From: Thereva unica
Lineage: Eukaryota > Arthropoda > Insecta > Diptera > Therevidae
Direction: 5' to 3'
NCBI GenBank assembly: GCA_949987705.1
Contig: OX465282.1
Coordinates: 66,027,922 to 66,091,921, forward strand
DNA: 64,000 nucleotides
The stretch's first letter is position 1. Every line of letters starts with the position of its first letter. The notes under the pieces are model-generated. The model was not told where the DNA came from. It searched no databases and saw nothing but the letters and a program-made list of their open reading frames with translations. The translations under genes and the position numbers were made by a program. Positions 44,622 to 55,719 of this stretch are shown here, piece after piece.

Positions 44622-45590
44622 CTTTGTAGGTTCCGTTATATTTTTATGATTCTTTTTAATGATGATTTAAAGAATAGAGAATATTTTTATGAAATGCATT
44701 TTCGAGTACGGGTTGCCTGAAGTGTTTTTTTTTGCAAGAAGAATGTAATGATGGTAGGTGAAGGTTACAATAGGGTTTTATTATTACTATCTTTTTTAGA
44801 TTTTGGCTTATTATAGTTTAACAGCTTTTCTTTGGACGCTTTAATTTTCAACAGAATTTGAAAAAAGGCGCAAAACGCCCCCTAGCAGTGAAACTATTTC
44901 GACAAAATACAAAAATTCACGACTTTGAATTCGATTTTTTTTTTACTTTTTTTAAGTTTAAAAAATTTTCTTGTCCACCATTATAAAAGAAACTGCATAT
45001 TAAAAAAAGGAAAAACCTCATGCGATGCACAAAAATTTAAGGGCAATTAATTTTCAAATTTGAAGTCAATTGTTGGGTCTTAAATAAGATATTTTGACCT
45101 GAAATTGTAACTAGTTATTGTATAAATTGACTGAAAAAATCCGAAGAAGCTAATATTTAGCAGTTTTTTAAGTTTTTTTGACGTTAGGTGTACAAATAAA
45201 AATTTAATATTGTAACCACTGACAGCCAAAATCATAACGAACAGCCTCTATTTTTTTGCATTTTGCGGACCTAAACATTCCGAGATATATGCATCCACAT
45301 TTAGAAAGAACGACCCAAATTATGAAATTTTCACAAAATGGCCAATAACTTATATAGCGGCGGTTACTAGAGGTAGAAAATGCCCATTTCGTATAGTATT
45401 CGATGTAACTAGCATGCTCCAAACATTTTTTTAGAATGTAAATAATTCCATATGTTTGTTTATCTGACTCCACTATATGTTATTTTTCAGTTTTTTTAGT
45501 TAATAAAGCCTTCGATACTTTTACTTTTATCGTTCACTTTGGGCATTGCTTCCCTTATCCTGAACCTTACGAGTCGCCACTGGCTGTAAA

Positions 45591-46665
45591 CACCTTCCAG
45601 CCCTATAAATCACAAGGCCCTGACCGCATAGTGCCGGCACATTTGCAGCACACCCTTAGATATATTATGCCCTGGTTGCAGGCCATGTTTACTGGGTGCC
45701 TCCAAAATAACTGCATTCCCTCTAGTTGGAAAGAGGTTAAAGTAGTTTTTATACCCAAAGCAGGAAAAGCCTCCCACACAACATCCAAAGACTTCAGGCC
45801 AATCAGCCTATCATCCTTTCTATTAAAGACTCTGGAAAGGCTAATCGAAATATATCTGAGGCAGACCATATTGACCTCGGAACTCTCTGGCGCACAACAC
45901 ACCTATACAAAGGGCAAATCTACTGATACTGCTCTTCACTCACTGGTCTCAACCATTGAAAAATCCCTCGAGATTAAAGGCTCGCGCACATTAGGGCGGG
46001 CCGCACCGCACCGCATTGCATAACAAAAATCCTCCTACATCACTTTCGAACATTTTACATGAACTATCGCACACTACAGGCAGGCCGCACCGGGCCGCAT
46101 CGCAGCGCACTGGCGGATCGCTTGCTAGGCGTATTTTTGCGGCGATGTTATGTGTTGTGATGCGGCCCGCCTCAGTGTGCGTTGGAAATCGCAGTTATCG
46201 GACGTTGTTGCTCGCGATTTTACTTTAATTATTGCTTTGCGGCGCGGCCCGCTGCGACTCCTTATGTGCTTTGGCGCAATTTTGCAATGCGATGCGCTGC
46301 GGCCTGTCGCGGCTGTAGTATGCGCGAGCCTTAAGGAGTATACACTAGTAGCATTTCTTGACATAGAAGGAGCATTTAACAATGTTTTGCCGGATGCCAT
46401 TACCCTGGCCTTGACAGAACATGGGAACGAGACATCGTTGGTGTCTCTTATCCACCAAATGCTTACTGGCAGGATCGTGAGCTCGATCTTGGGCGATAGC
46501 TCGGTCCGAAAGGCCGTAAATAGAGGCACTCCGCAAGGAGGAGTACTCTCCCCACTGCTATGTGTTGTAACTATGAACCAGCTGTTGCGTCCTGTCGTAC
46601 GCGGATGATGTTATCATCAAAAAAGGAAAATTCGTTAGTGAAGTTTGTAACCGCGGTATCCTATG
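45591..46665 (+). pseudogene. LOA-like LINE reverse transcriptase, interrupted
   Basis: The plus strand reads the RT palm: FIPKAGKASHTTSKDFRPIS, LSSFLLKTLERLIEIYLR and GKSTDTALHSLVSTIEKSLEIK. After a 354-bp MITE it resumes EYTLVAFLDIEGAFNNVLPD, RGTPQGGVLSPLL and SYADDVIIKKGKFVSEVCN. It stops making sense near 46665, where the next insertion begins. A matching RNase H fragment on the same strand is at 58800-59330, so these may be one element. The YADD motif is present but the gene is dismembered. Confidence 0.85.
45978..46331. mobile_element. GC-rich MITE, 354 bp
   Basis: The ends are AGGCTCGCGCA / TGCGCGAGCCT, with TAA on both sides. TTAA is also possible, since the boundary base is ambiguous. 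The element is rich in GCGGCC/GGCCGC words, unlike its AT-rich surroundings. It interrupts the LINE RT between the codons for EIK and EYTLVAF. Confidence 0.85.
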
Positions 46666-46846
46666 CTGAACAAAAAATTGCTACAAAAATATAAAAGAAG
46701 TGGAACGTTCACCATTCAAATATGGCATTCGAAACTTCTCAAGCTGGTCAAGCCTCTTCTAGTAGTACTGCTTCAAGTTTATTAGATGGGAACAGCGGAA
46801 TCATCGAATTTTCGGATGAGCAAGAATAAAATCGAATGAGAAATGT
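46666..46846 (+). pseudogene. Transposon-associated gene, N-terminal part (split)
   Basis: The peptide MAFETSQAGQASSSSTASSL from 46722, followed by LLDGNSGIIEFSDEQE, is Ser-rich then acidic. A stop and frame change follow. The 10.4-kb insertion begins at 46847. The downstream part, SNEVDNLGDLSESFDDNDDI, is at 57236 onward. That the two belong together is inferred from the shared TGTCA and from the composition. Confidence 0.6.
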
Positions 46847-47045
46847 CACCCTCAGAGCAAAAGCGGGATATATTTGATGTTGCAGCAAAAGAGGAATAAA
46901 AATATTTCAGCGCAAAAATGGTTCAACTATTATTCAGAGCAAGAACGGAACGGCAAAAGTCTTAGAGCAAAAGCGGATTAACTCTCTAAACCGTTTTTGC
47001 CCTCTACGAAAACTTAAACCGCTTTTGCCCTCAGTTTTTATTTAT
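46847..47045. repeat. Cluster of GAGCAAAAGCGG motifs, left end
   Basis: About five plus-orientation variants (AGAGCAAAAGCGG, CAGCAAAAGAGG, GCGCAAAAATGG, AGAGCAAGAACGG) are followed by two inverted ones (CCGTTTTTGCCCTC, CCGCTTTTGCCCTC). Spacing is about 20-40 bases. This pattern suggests subterminal protein-binding sites. Confidence 0.8.
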
Positions 47046-48024
47046 ACCTCCGTCGCTAAATTATTACTTCGAAATCTATTTTTAGACCACATTTTCTTCA
47101 TTTTCCTAGAAATACAATGCAACTCTATTCATAATATTGGAATTTTTGGAATTTTCGCGTTTGTAAGATTTGACTTTGAATGTGTAAAGTCTTTGTAATT
47201 GTTTATGATAAGTTTTATGTTTTTGCCATTTTCCCATTTTGACTACATATTTGGGGATTTTTACATTTCTGACATAAATTTTTCACATGTTTATTTTTTA
47301 TCTTTATTACTAACTTCAATTTTTATAATGTTTGCAATTTATGATTTTTTTCAATTTACTTTTTTTACTTAGTAATTTTTGTATTTTGTAAAAAAAATTT
47401 AAATTTGTTCAAAAATTCAGAATTGCAAACATAAAACTGAAAAATTGGAGATATTATTGTCAAAAAAGAAACTTAATAATATTAAAATGAAAAGAGCACT
47501 CATTTTGAAACTGAAATTGTGTAATCCAAATATTACATAAATAAAATTGAATTTTTTTAATAATTAAAGGCCAATATCTAACTACACAATAAAGACATGA
47601 CTGAACGGAAAATAATTATTAGATAAAAAAAAACTTTTTAATATAGCACGTTTTTATAACGAGCTAAAAAGAATAAAATAATGTCTCCAAGCCCCATACA
47701 GATTTAGAACCTCAAACATATTCCTAACCACATAAAGATAGTCCTGAAAATTTGTGATTGTGATTTTGTAATAGCTTTGAAAATATTTGTAAGATTTTAA
47801 ACGAAAAAACGTGGGGCGCATACATGATTGATGCGAATGACTTCTCAACCCAGCTACTCTACACTCCTACTATTGTCTATAGCATGACCCCCGCGTTTTT
47901 TCGTTTAAAATAACATCTATAAATTATATTTCAATATCTGAAACTTTTATCTTTCATTTTACTTTAAATAATTTACCGTATTAATTTCCATTATGTAACT
48001 GGTGTGCATATTAAATTTTGAATT
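47046..48024. other. AT-rich sequence with dispersed repeat at 47595-47830
   Basis: 47595-47830 is a direct copy of 39870-40115. The remainder is AT-rich with nothing recognised. Confidence 0.6.
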
Positions 48025-49001
48025 ATGTCACATAGCTTATTTTGTTCTACATGGCATGTCCTTTCATTTGATTCCCATTTCGAGGTTGTTGTAAAGTTAG
48101 GCAATCCACCAGTTTATGTTAGCCGCCAAGTTAAATTCATAATGACGCCATTAGCTTATTGTATTCTACTTATCACACCCTTTCCTGTAGTACCCACGTC
48201 GCGGTTGTTGTGAATATAATGTTAATCCGCCCTCTTGAGATGGCCGCCATGGACAAAACGCAATATTGAGTATTCTATATTGCTTATGATATTCTACTTG
48301 TCATACCCATGTCGAGGGGGTTATGAAGAAAATGTTAAACCGCCCTCTTGAGATGGCCGCCATGGACCAAACGATATATTGAGTATACTATATTACTAAT
48401 AGTCTCTTCTACATATCATACGCTTTCATTTGGTACCCATGTCGAAAGAATTCTGAAGAGAATGTTAACCCACCTCCCTGAGGAGGCCGCCGTGGATCTA
48501 AAGACATAGCATATTGCATTCGAGTTATGATGCCCTTTCATGTAATACCCATGTCGAGGGGGTTGTGAAGAAAATGTTAATCCGCCCTCTTGAGATGGCC
48601 GCCATGGACTAAACGATATATTAAGTATACTATATTGCTTATGGTGTTCTATTTATCATACTCTTTCATTTGATACCCATGTCGAAGGGGTTGTGAAGAA
48701 AATGGTAATTCGCCCTCTTGAGATAGCCGCGATGGACCAAACGATAAATTGAGTATACTATATTTCTTTTGGTGTTCTACTTATCATACTATTTCATTTG
48801 ATACCCATGTTTCGGGGGCAGTGAAGAAAATGGTAATCCGCCCTCTTGAGATGGCCGCCATGGACCAAACGATATATTGAGCATACTATATTGGGTATGG
48901 TGTTATACTTGTCATATCCTTTCATTTGATACCCATGTCGAAGGGGTTGTGAAGAATATTTCAACCCGTCCTCCTGAGACGGCCTCCATGGATCTAAATT
49001 G
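48025..49001 (+). repeat. Satellite array, about 128-bp unit
   Basis: About eight units, each with TTTCATTTGATACCCATGTC, GTGAAGAAAATGGTAATCCG, CCCTCTTGAGATGGCCGCCA and CGATATATTGAGTATACTAT. Adjacent well-preserved units start near 48664, 48792 and 48921. Some units are deleted or fused. The array continues after the SINE at 49456-49740 with diverged units. Confidence 0.88.
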
Positions 49002-49455
49002 GGGGCCTCGGTAGCCTAGGGAGTAAGGCGTCTAGCTACTATCCGAGAGGTCCCGGGTTCGATTCCCGGCCAAGCCCCACGGTCCTTCGCCTTTTCCAAT
49101 TTCCCACCTACATAACTTTCCTTCTTTCTTCTTCCCTCTTTACATTCCTGATTCCTCTTGTCATAGCCTTCCTTAGCCCTTCCCCGCTCCGCCAAAGCGC
49201 ATATCATCGGTTGGTTGATGAAATTCAACTCGTTTCAGGAGGCATAACACTCCAGCGAGCTGTTTCTCGATGCCCCGATGCCAAAGTCGCAATAGTAATG
49301 GTTGGAAGTAGGTGGACTGAAAAATATCGCGGGTAGGTTGTGGCAGTTCCTTCCTTCCCCGACTAGAGCTGCTGTTCGACATTGCACTCTATATGAAGAA
49401 AATAGATTGTCGACAGTATAAAGGGTCTTCTCGGGGTCTTTCACATAAAAAAAAG
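49002..49455 (+). mobile_element. tRNA-derived SINE
   Basis: The first 78 bases resemble a tRNA: 5' GGGGCCT against 3' AAGCCCC, a D-arm GCCT/AGGC stem with loop AGGGAGTA, and a perfect T arm CCGGG-TTCGATT-CCCGG. Both A and B box regions are therefore good. A body of about 360 bp and an A-run at 49447-49454 follow. It interrupts a satellite unit that resumes directly afterwards. The anticodon stem does not pair well, so it is a SINE head, not a tRNA gene. Confidence 0.82.
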
Positions 49456-49751
49456 GTATATACCATATTGCATTGTCTTCGGAGCTAAAGCTGTGTGCAA
49501 AATTTCAGAATGATAGGATATCCGGAAGTATTTGAAAAATCGATTGCAAAATTTGTTCCGTGAAGAAAACAGTAAGCCGTCCTCTGGAGACCTCCGCCAT
49601 GGATCCAACGGTGTAATGAGTATATCATATTGCATTGTCATCGGAGCTGAAGCTGTGTGCAAAATTTAAAGGTCATCGGGTAACCGGAGGTATTCAAAAA
49701 CGAAAATTTCAAAAATAGCAAAAATGTGTTAATATAGTTAAAATTAACCGA
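49456..49751 (+). repeat. Diverged satellite units right of the SINE
   Basis: Two units share CATATTGCATTGTC(A/T)TCGGAGCT and GCAAAATTT words. Confidence 0.7.
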
Positions 49752-49870
49752 AACCTTTGAGATGAACTCAGGAGTACGACAAGGATGTTTACTTTTGCCG
49801 TTAATCTTTCTTATAGTAATAAACTATATCCTTGTCGGCGCTTTAGATAGTAAAACAGGTGGGTTTCAAT
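49752..49870 (+). pseudogene. LINE reverse transcriptase fragment
   Basis: The plus strand reads EMNSGVRQGCLLLPLIFLIV then INYILVGALDSKTGG, the usual VRQGCLLSPLLF..V..W.L segment of endonuclease-RT LINEs. It is related in type to the remnant at 14341-14760. Nothing else of the protein is nearby. Confidence 0.8.
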
Positions 49871-50094
49871 AGGAACCAGCTGTCGGTGCCGCTTCGAAAA
49901 ATACGGTCTCTTGCCCTGTTTCTTCGGTTTCCCGATTCTGGTCAATTCAGCAGATCGAGTACCCGCCTCCTTTCACACCCTGGGTTTGGGACCGGGCGAC
50001 GGCGATCTTTCTATATTACGTTACAAGGGAGAAAAAGCAGAATTCAAAAAATAAAATCTAAAGCAGCGTTTTCAACCCTAGTGTGATGAAAACA
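49871..50094. other. Unassigned sequence
   Basis: An open frame (49859-50086) is present without recognised features. Confidence 0.3.
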
Positions 50095-50296
50095 AATTTG
50101 ACGCGTTTATTGAGAGCAAAAGCGATTTAAATTTTCGTTCAGCGCAAAAGCGGTATAAGTTTTCTTTAAGAGCAAAAGCGGAGTAAAAAGTTAACCCGCT
50201 TTTGCTCTCGGTTTTTTGATACACCGTTTTTGCGCTGAAGTATAGTTATACCATTTTTACCCTAAGAATACGAAGATATTCCTCTTTTGCGCTAAA
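50095..50296. repeat. Internal cluster of GAGCAAAAGCGG motifs
   Basis: Three plus-orientation copies (GAGAGCAAAAGCG, CAGCGCAAAAGCGG, AGAGCAAAAGCGG) are followed by inverted copies (CCGCTTTTGCTCTC, CCGTTTTTGCGCTG, CCTCTTTTGCGCT). This is the same motif family as the ends of the 10.4-kb element. Confidence 0.8.
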
Positions 50297-51033
50297 AAAC
50301 TAGTGGGATGTTGTGCCTAGAGACTAGCCACTAATTACGCTTTTTCATGATATTCTTTCTGTTGAATAACACTTCAGACTGGATGACAATATACATATTA
50401 AGTGGAGATTGTGAAGATTCACGAAAACAATCCAACAACTACAACACATACAACGATGGCTTAATCTAGAAAGGCCCTAACATCAAATTTTTCAAAATTG
50501 AAATTTTGATGGTAAATTATAACCTGTACGTAGCTAAACATTTTCCAGAAATTTGGGAGATCTGCAACTGCAACAACTTGTCATGCTTCATTTTGTAAGT
50601 GATGCGAAATTTAACGCAAAACTGTGAAAACTCTCTAATTTTAAACGTTTTTCGGCTTTCCTGTGAAATTCGCAAAATGCGTGTTAGGGCCTTTCTAGAT
50701 TAAGCCATCGAAATACAACTACATATAATATTGTTAAAAATTCGGCTTACCGCACCTTTTGTTAACCGACTTCAAAAAACGAGGTGGTTACTCAATTCGA
50801 CGTGTCGGTATTTTGTAGTCCTGTTCACGCATAACTTTGTAACCCAATGACTTTTTCGCCTTTTTTTGGTTCATTTGAAGGGGGAGTTTCCCACGGTGGT
50901 CCCGTTAAATTTTTTCGAAATTCTGATAAAGGAGTTCGAAGTTAGGCATAAAAAACTGTTAAAATTAGTTTAATCTAAACATTTCATAGGCACCGAACAA
51001 ATTACTTTATTGTTGTAAATCCGTCAGCAGGCC

Positions 51034-51112
51034 GATGGTGGAGCGGGTAGAGCGTCGGATCCTCGGTTCAGCGGCGTGTAGCGTTGAAGGTTCGAGCCTG
51101 GTCGGGCAGCAT
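51034..51112 (+). other. tRNA-like module (left arm)
   Basis: GATGGTGGAGCGGGTAGAGC resembles a D arm/A box, and AGGTTCGAGCC a B box, with CGGGC at the 3' end. The T and acceptor stems pair poorly. The mirror copy is at 54797-54877 (minus), and a relative is at 29325-29408. Confidence 0.6.
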
Positions 51113-51183
51113 TTTTGTTTTCTTTTTCTCTTTTTCTTCTTTCTGAAATGATTTATTAGCATATTAGTCAACCACCGGTAGTG

Positions 51184-51258
51184 TCTGCCATGGCGCAAGG
51201 GCTACGGAAAAATCCTTCGTCTGTGGGGCTGCGGGTTCGATTCTTCGGCCCGCGGTGC
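51184..51258 (+). other. tRNA-like module (left arm, second)
   Basis: GCCATGGCGCAAGGGCTACG resembles a D arm/A box. GCGGGTTCGATTC is a good B box, followed by CGGCCCGC. The mirror copy is at 54652-54727 (minus), and a relative at 25365-25446. It lies about 70 bp from the first module, in the same orientation. Confidence 0.6.
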
Positions 51259-52300
51259 TTTTTTTTCGTCATAATAATTTATTTTTTATAATTTCCTTCG
51301 GGGAATTTTGTTTCATTTTTTTATGGCATATAGTAGCCGTGTTTTTTTTAATGAACTATATGGTTCTTTCATCGAGTTCATTAAAAAAAAAAGCTAAAAC
51401 GACAAGGGAAATTTCATGTAGCGCCTACTTCGATGCTTAAAAATTTCAAAATGAAACGGAAGTTAAGTGTTATTTTTTGCACTGTTACACGAACTCCTCG
51501 CTAGAAAATAATAAATCTGCTTCTAAAAAATTAATTATTTGTTATAAATTTGCTCTCATCACTTTCCTGTTGTTTTTATTTTTAAATTACGTCTTTCCGA
51601 CCCCCGAAAGTATGCAACATGCCAATCCCCGAAACAACATGCCAACACCCGAACGTATGCAATAAGAAAATTAAGAAATTTCCCAAAACCTCGATAGAAA
51701 CCCCGATAAAACCTGGGTTTTCAGATTTGTATGGGAAAGAACTATATAGTTCATTAAAAAAAACACGGCTAGTGTAGTATAATATAAACTATTGTTTATA
51801 TTAAATAAAGAAATACACCATGACGTGGGCGAAGAATCAAAAAATTTTATTGTTTACATTTGATTTCTCCGATATCAATGGCAATTAAGCTTATATTTCC
51901 TAGATTTGTATGTGTGTGCAGTGTAAACAAATCTTGCAACTTGATTTTGACCCACTTCCATATAAGCGATCAGCTGCAAATTTTACACATGCGCATAATG
52001 ACGAGTATAGTACAGTAGATAAGCAATTTCTTTTAATTTTCCCCGGAGAATTTTGTTTCTTATTAAATAAGTTTTTGTCCGAAAATATGCAAAGACTTTA
52101 CTATTTAGCTGCTGCTTCGATTTTTTTCAATGGCGCGGCGGCGCACAATGGGGCAGAAAGCACTTTTTTGGTTCAAAAGTTTCTAGAGACCACAATTTTT
52201 AACCAATTTAGATAATTTTTTTTTTATTTTGAAGGTAAGATGATTCGTAAGAACTCTGTGGAAGCCGAATTTTGATTTTCCCTTCCAAATATGCCTCAAA

Positions 52301-52829
52301 TTTTTTTGGTTTTTAACCATTTTTTTGCCTCCCACGGCGCCAAAGCAACTCGTAGGGGGCACTATGACCCCTTAAATGTTCGTAACAGTCCCTACTATAA
52401 TTAAAAAATAACAAAAAAATCCGCCCTTGCCTTTAAAGGGGCCAGTGCGCAACCTTAAGGGCTGTGAATTGTAAAATGCACTTATGCACTTTATAATATT
52501 ACCTCCCATGGCCCCCAAAAAAATCGTAGGAGGCTCGGAGACCCCTTAAAAATTTTCGTAATTTAACGTACAACAATAATAAAATAATATAAAAATCCGC
52601 ATTTGCCTCTAAGGGGGTCAAAAAGGGTCCTGAAAGTTTGACCCCCCCCCCCCTTCATATGCACCCTATGCACGCCACCCATGTCTAAAAAATTTGATTG
52701 TAATAATTAATAAATCAATCAAAAACAAGTCATTGTACCTCACCTGGGTCTCATTTCATCGCATATATCAAAGCTTATTATTGATAGTAAAGTGTTATCT
52801 AGCACAAATTAAGTACATTTGAGGTTAGG
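52301..52829. other. Centre of the 5-kb palindrome
   Basis: 52330-52470 carries the uninterrupted version of the site into which LINE A inserted at 25807/28877 (inverted). A C-run lies near 52643. Words such as GTAGGGGGCACTATGACCCC and GTAGGAGGCTCGGAGACCCC form a diverged direct repeat about 180 bp apart. Confidence 0.6.
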
Positions 52830-53009
52830 TGCAACATATTTGGAAGGGAAAATCAAAATTCGGCTTCCACAGATATCTTACAAATCATCTTACCTTCAAA
52901 ATAAAAAAAATTATCTAAATTGGTTAAAAATTGTGGTCTCTAGAAACTTTAGAACCAAAAAAATGCTTTCTGCCCCAGTGTGCGGCGTGTTATACTTCTC
53001 AGAATGGAT

Positions 53010-53640
53010 TTAAAAAGAAGAATCACTTTGGAAGACGGTGCTAACATCTGTGAGTGATGTATTAAGGCCATAAGCCTAACAAAGAAATGAAAACAATTCC
53101 CCAAGCAAGAGTTAGTGCAATCAAAGTCAACTACTACCTGGCACCGTCTTCAAAAGTGATTCTTCTTTCTAGATCCATTCTGATTGGATTAATGTTGTTA
53201 AGAATTACAAATAATTATTTCATCCTTTTTTGTGCATCGCGGGATTGGTTTTTTTTCTGAAATGCGGTTTTTAAATTTTTTTTTTATTTCGTACTTTTTA
53301 GTCCATTCATTTTTTTCGGGGGCAATGTAAAAAAAATTATTAAGGTAGGTCTACACGGCACAAATAGATCGTTGTGTGTGAACTCAACTGTTTGGCTTGG
53401 ACAATTTAAAATGTTTGGATTGTACCAAATATATGTATCTCGGTGATGTTCGACCACTTGCTCCTCCGACCTTATCACAATCAATGTAACATAATATAAC
53501 GCGTAGATAAGTATAAATAAAATGAGCAATAACTAATGGAGGCAATTTTCACTCGTCTTTTGCACTCAGCTAATTTACACAATTCGACTTGCGCCAGGCA
53601 ATTTAAAAAACTAAATCGTTGCGTATAAACCTAGCTTTAC
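53010..53640. repeat. Copy of the 21.9-22.3 kb repeat inside the palindrome
   Basis: The spacer and right arm of the palindromic MITE at 21788-22175, plus its right flank, are present in the same orientation (CGGTGCTAACA, GAAATGAAAACAATTCCC, CTACTACCTGGCACCGTCTT, GGTCTACACGGCACAAATAG). Confidence 0.85.
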
Positions 53641-55350
53641 GATAAGTATAACACGCTGCCGTAGTATCGTTTAATCGACGACGCAGCGTACGTATTGCGA
53701 GAATGATTCTTCTTTTTAAATCCATTCTGAGAAGTATAACCGACGCTGCACCATTGAAAAAAATCGAAACAGCAGCTAAATAGTTTTTGCAGTAAAGTCT
53801 TTGCATATTTTCGGACAAATTTAAAAAAAAAACTTATTTAATATGAAACAAAATTCTCTGGGGAAAATTAAAAGAAATTGCTTATCTACTGTACTATACT
53901 CGTCATTATGCGCATGTGTAAAATTTGCAGCTGATCGCTTATATGGAAGTGGGTGGAAAATCAAGTTGCAAGATTTGTTTACACTGCACACACATACAAA
54001 TCTAGGAAATATAAGCTTAATTGCCATTGATATCGGAGAAATCAAATGTAAACAATAAAATTTTTTGATTCTTCGCCCACGTCATGGTGTATTTCTTTAT
54101 TTAATATAAACAATAGTTTATATTATACTACACTAGCCGTGTTTTTTTTAATGAACTATATAGTTCTTTCCCATACAAATCTGAAAACCCAGGTTTTATC
54201 GGGGTTTCTATCGAGGTTTTGGGAAATTTCTTAATTTTCTTATTGCATACGTTCGGGTGTTGGCATGTTGTTTCGGGGATTGGCATGTTGCATACTTTCG
54301 GGGGTCGGAAAGACGTAATTTAAAAATAAAAACAACAGGAAAGTGATGAGAGCAAATTTATAACAAATAATTAATTTTTTAGAAGCAGATTTATTATTTT
54401 CTAGCGAGGAGTTCGTGTAACAGTGCAAAAAATAACACTTAACTTCCGTTTCATTTTGAAATTTTTAAGCATCGAAGTAGGCGCTACATGAAATTTCCCT
54501 TGTCGTTTTAGCTTTTTTTTTTAATGAACTCGATGAAAGAACCATATAGTTCATTAAAAAAAACACGGCTACTATATGCCATAAAAAAATGAAACAAAAT
54601 TCCCCGAAGGAAATTATAAAAAATAAATTATTATGACGAAAAAAAAGCACCGCGGGCCGAAGAATCGAACCCGCAGCCCCACAGACGAAGGATTTTTCCG
54701 TAGCCCTTGCGCCATGGCAGACACTACCGGTGGTTGACTAATATGCTAATAAATCATTTCAGAAAGAAGAAAAAGAGAAAAAGAAAACAAAAATGCTGCC
54801 CGACCAGGCTCGAACCTTCAACGCTACACGCCGCTGAACCGAGGATCCGACGCTCTACCCGCTCCACCATCGGCCTGCTGACGGATTTACAACAATAAAG
54901 TAATTTGTTCGGTGCCTATGAAATGTTTAGGTTAAACTAATTTTAACAGTTTTTTATGCCTAACTTCGAACTCCTTTATCAGAATTTCGAAAAAATTTAA
55001 CGGGACCACCGTGGGAAACTCCCCCTTCAAATGAACCAAAAAAAAGGCAAAAAAGTCATTGCGTTACAAAGTTATGCGTGAACAGGACTACAAAATACCT
55101 ACACGTCGAATTGAGTAACCACCTCGTTTTTTGAAGTCGGTTAACAAAAGGTGCGGTAAGCCGAATTTTTAACAATATTATATGTAGTTGTATTTGTATG
55201 TGTTGTAGTTGTTGGATTGTTTTCGTGAATCTTCACAATCTCCACTTAATATGTATATTGTCATCCAGTCTGAAGTGTTATTCAACAGAAAGAATATCAT
55301 GAAAAAGCGTAATTAGTGGCTAGACTCTAGGCACAACATCCCACTAGTTT

Positions 55351-55719
55351 AAGTTATGATGATTTTGGTAGTGTTTGTTAAATACTTTGTTAAGTTTTAG
55401 ATTACGCAAAGTCTCACAACTTATAACCTACATAAGCCTTTAACAAAAACTTTGCAAGATTAATTATATATAGCGTTGGTCAGTGTAATACTCATGAATC
55501 TCCATGGCCAATGACAAAATTAAATCAATGCAACGTGAAATAAAAGTTTTAGTTAAAAACGGATTTGGCTTATTTAGCTTATTATAGATTGAGTTATAGC
55601 ACACAATTGAATATGTCCCAAAGGTTTTAATTAGTCGCCGCTTTGAGATTTTATCATCAACGCAGGCTTAGTTTATTATACTATAATAAATCATCATAAC
55701 TAAAAAAGCTAAAAAAAGT
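55351..55719. other. AT-rich segment bounded by a short inverted repeat
   Basis: AGTTATGATGATTTT at about 55352 is mirrored by AAATCATCATAACT at about 55686. No coding sequence is seen. It may be a small MITE. Confidence 0.45.

Larger units (their letters stand above)
43343..45582. mobile_element. hAT-like transposon, 2.24 kb, non-autonomous
   Basis: The ends read CAGTGGCGGTTCCTC and, inverted, CAGTGGCGACTCG. An exact 8-bp duplication GCTGTAAA lies at 43335-43342 and 45583-45590. The target was a LINE reverse transcriptase. No transposase frame is readable. Two further transposons are nested inside, and part of the interior (44990-45420) is repeated at 900-1370. Confidence 0.92.
50297..55350. 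mobile_element. 5-kb palindrome (foldback) with tRNA-like modules
   Basis: The ends AAACTAGTGGGATG / CATCCCACTAGTTT open onto arms of about 1.5 kb (50297-51790 against 54110-55350) of near identity. Decaying inner arms follow (51960-52145 against 53720-53920; 52145-52300 against 52830-52990). The right inner arm is interrupted by a copy of the 21.9-kb repeat at about 53010-53640. Mirror open frames at 51255/54650, 51477/54428 and 51198/54707 are an effect of the palindrome. The target duplication is not resolved because the flanks are A/T runs. Confidence 0.9.

Noticed and set aside
49002..49079. Functional tRNA gene
   Set aside because: The anticodon arm does not pair and a SINE body with A tail follows; it is a SINE head.
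51255..51665. Duplicated small genes (also at 54240-54650)
   Set aside because: The mirrored frames result from the palindrome; the peptides have no domain and share bounds with repeat arms.
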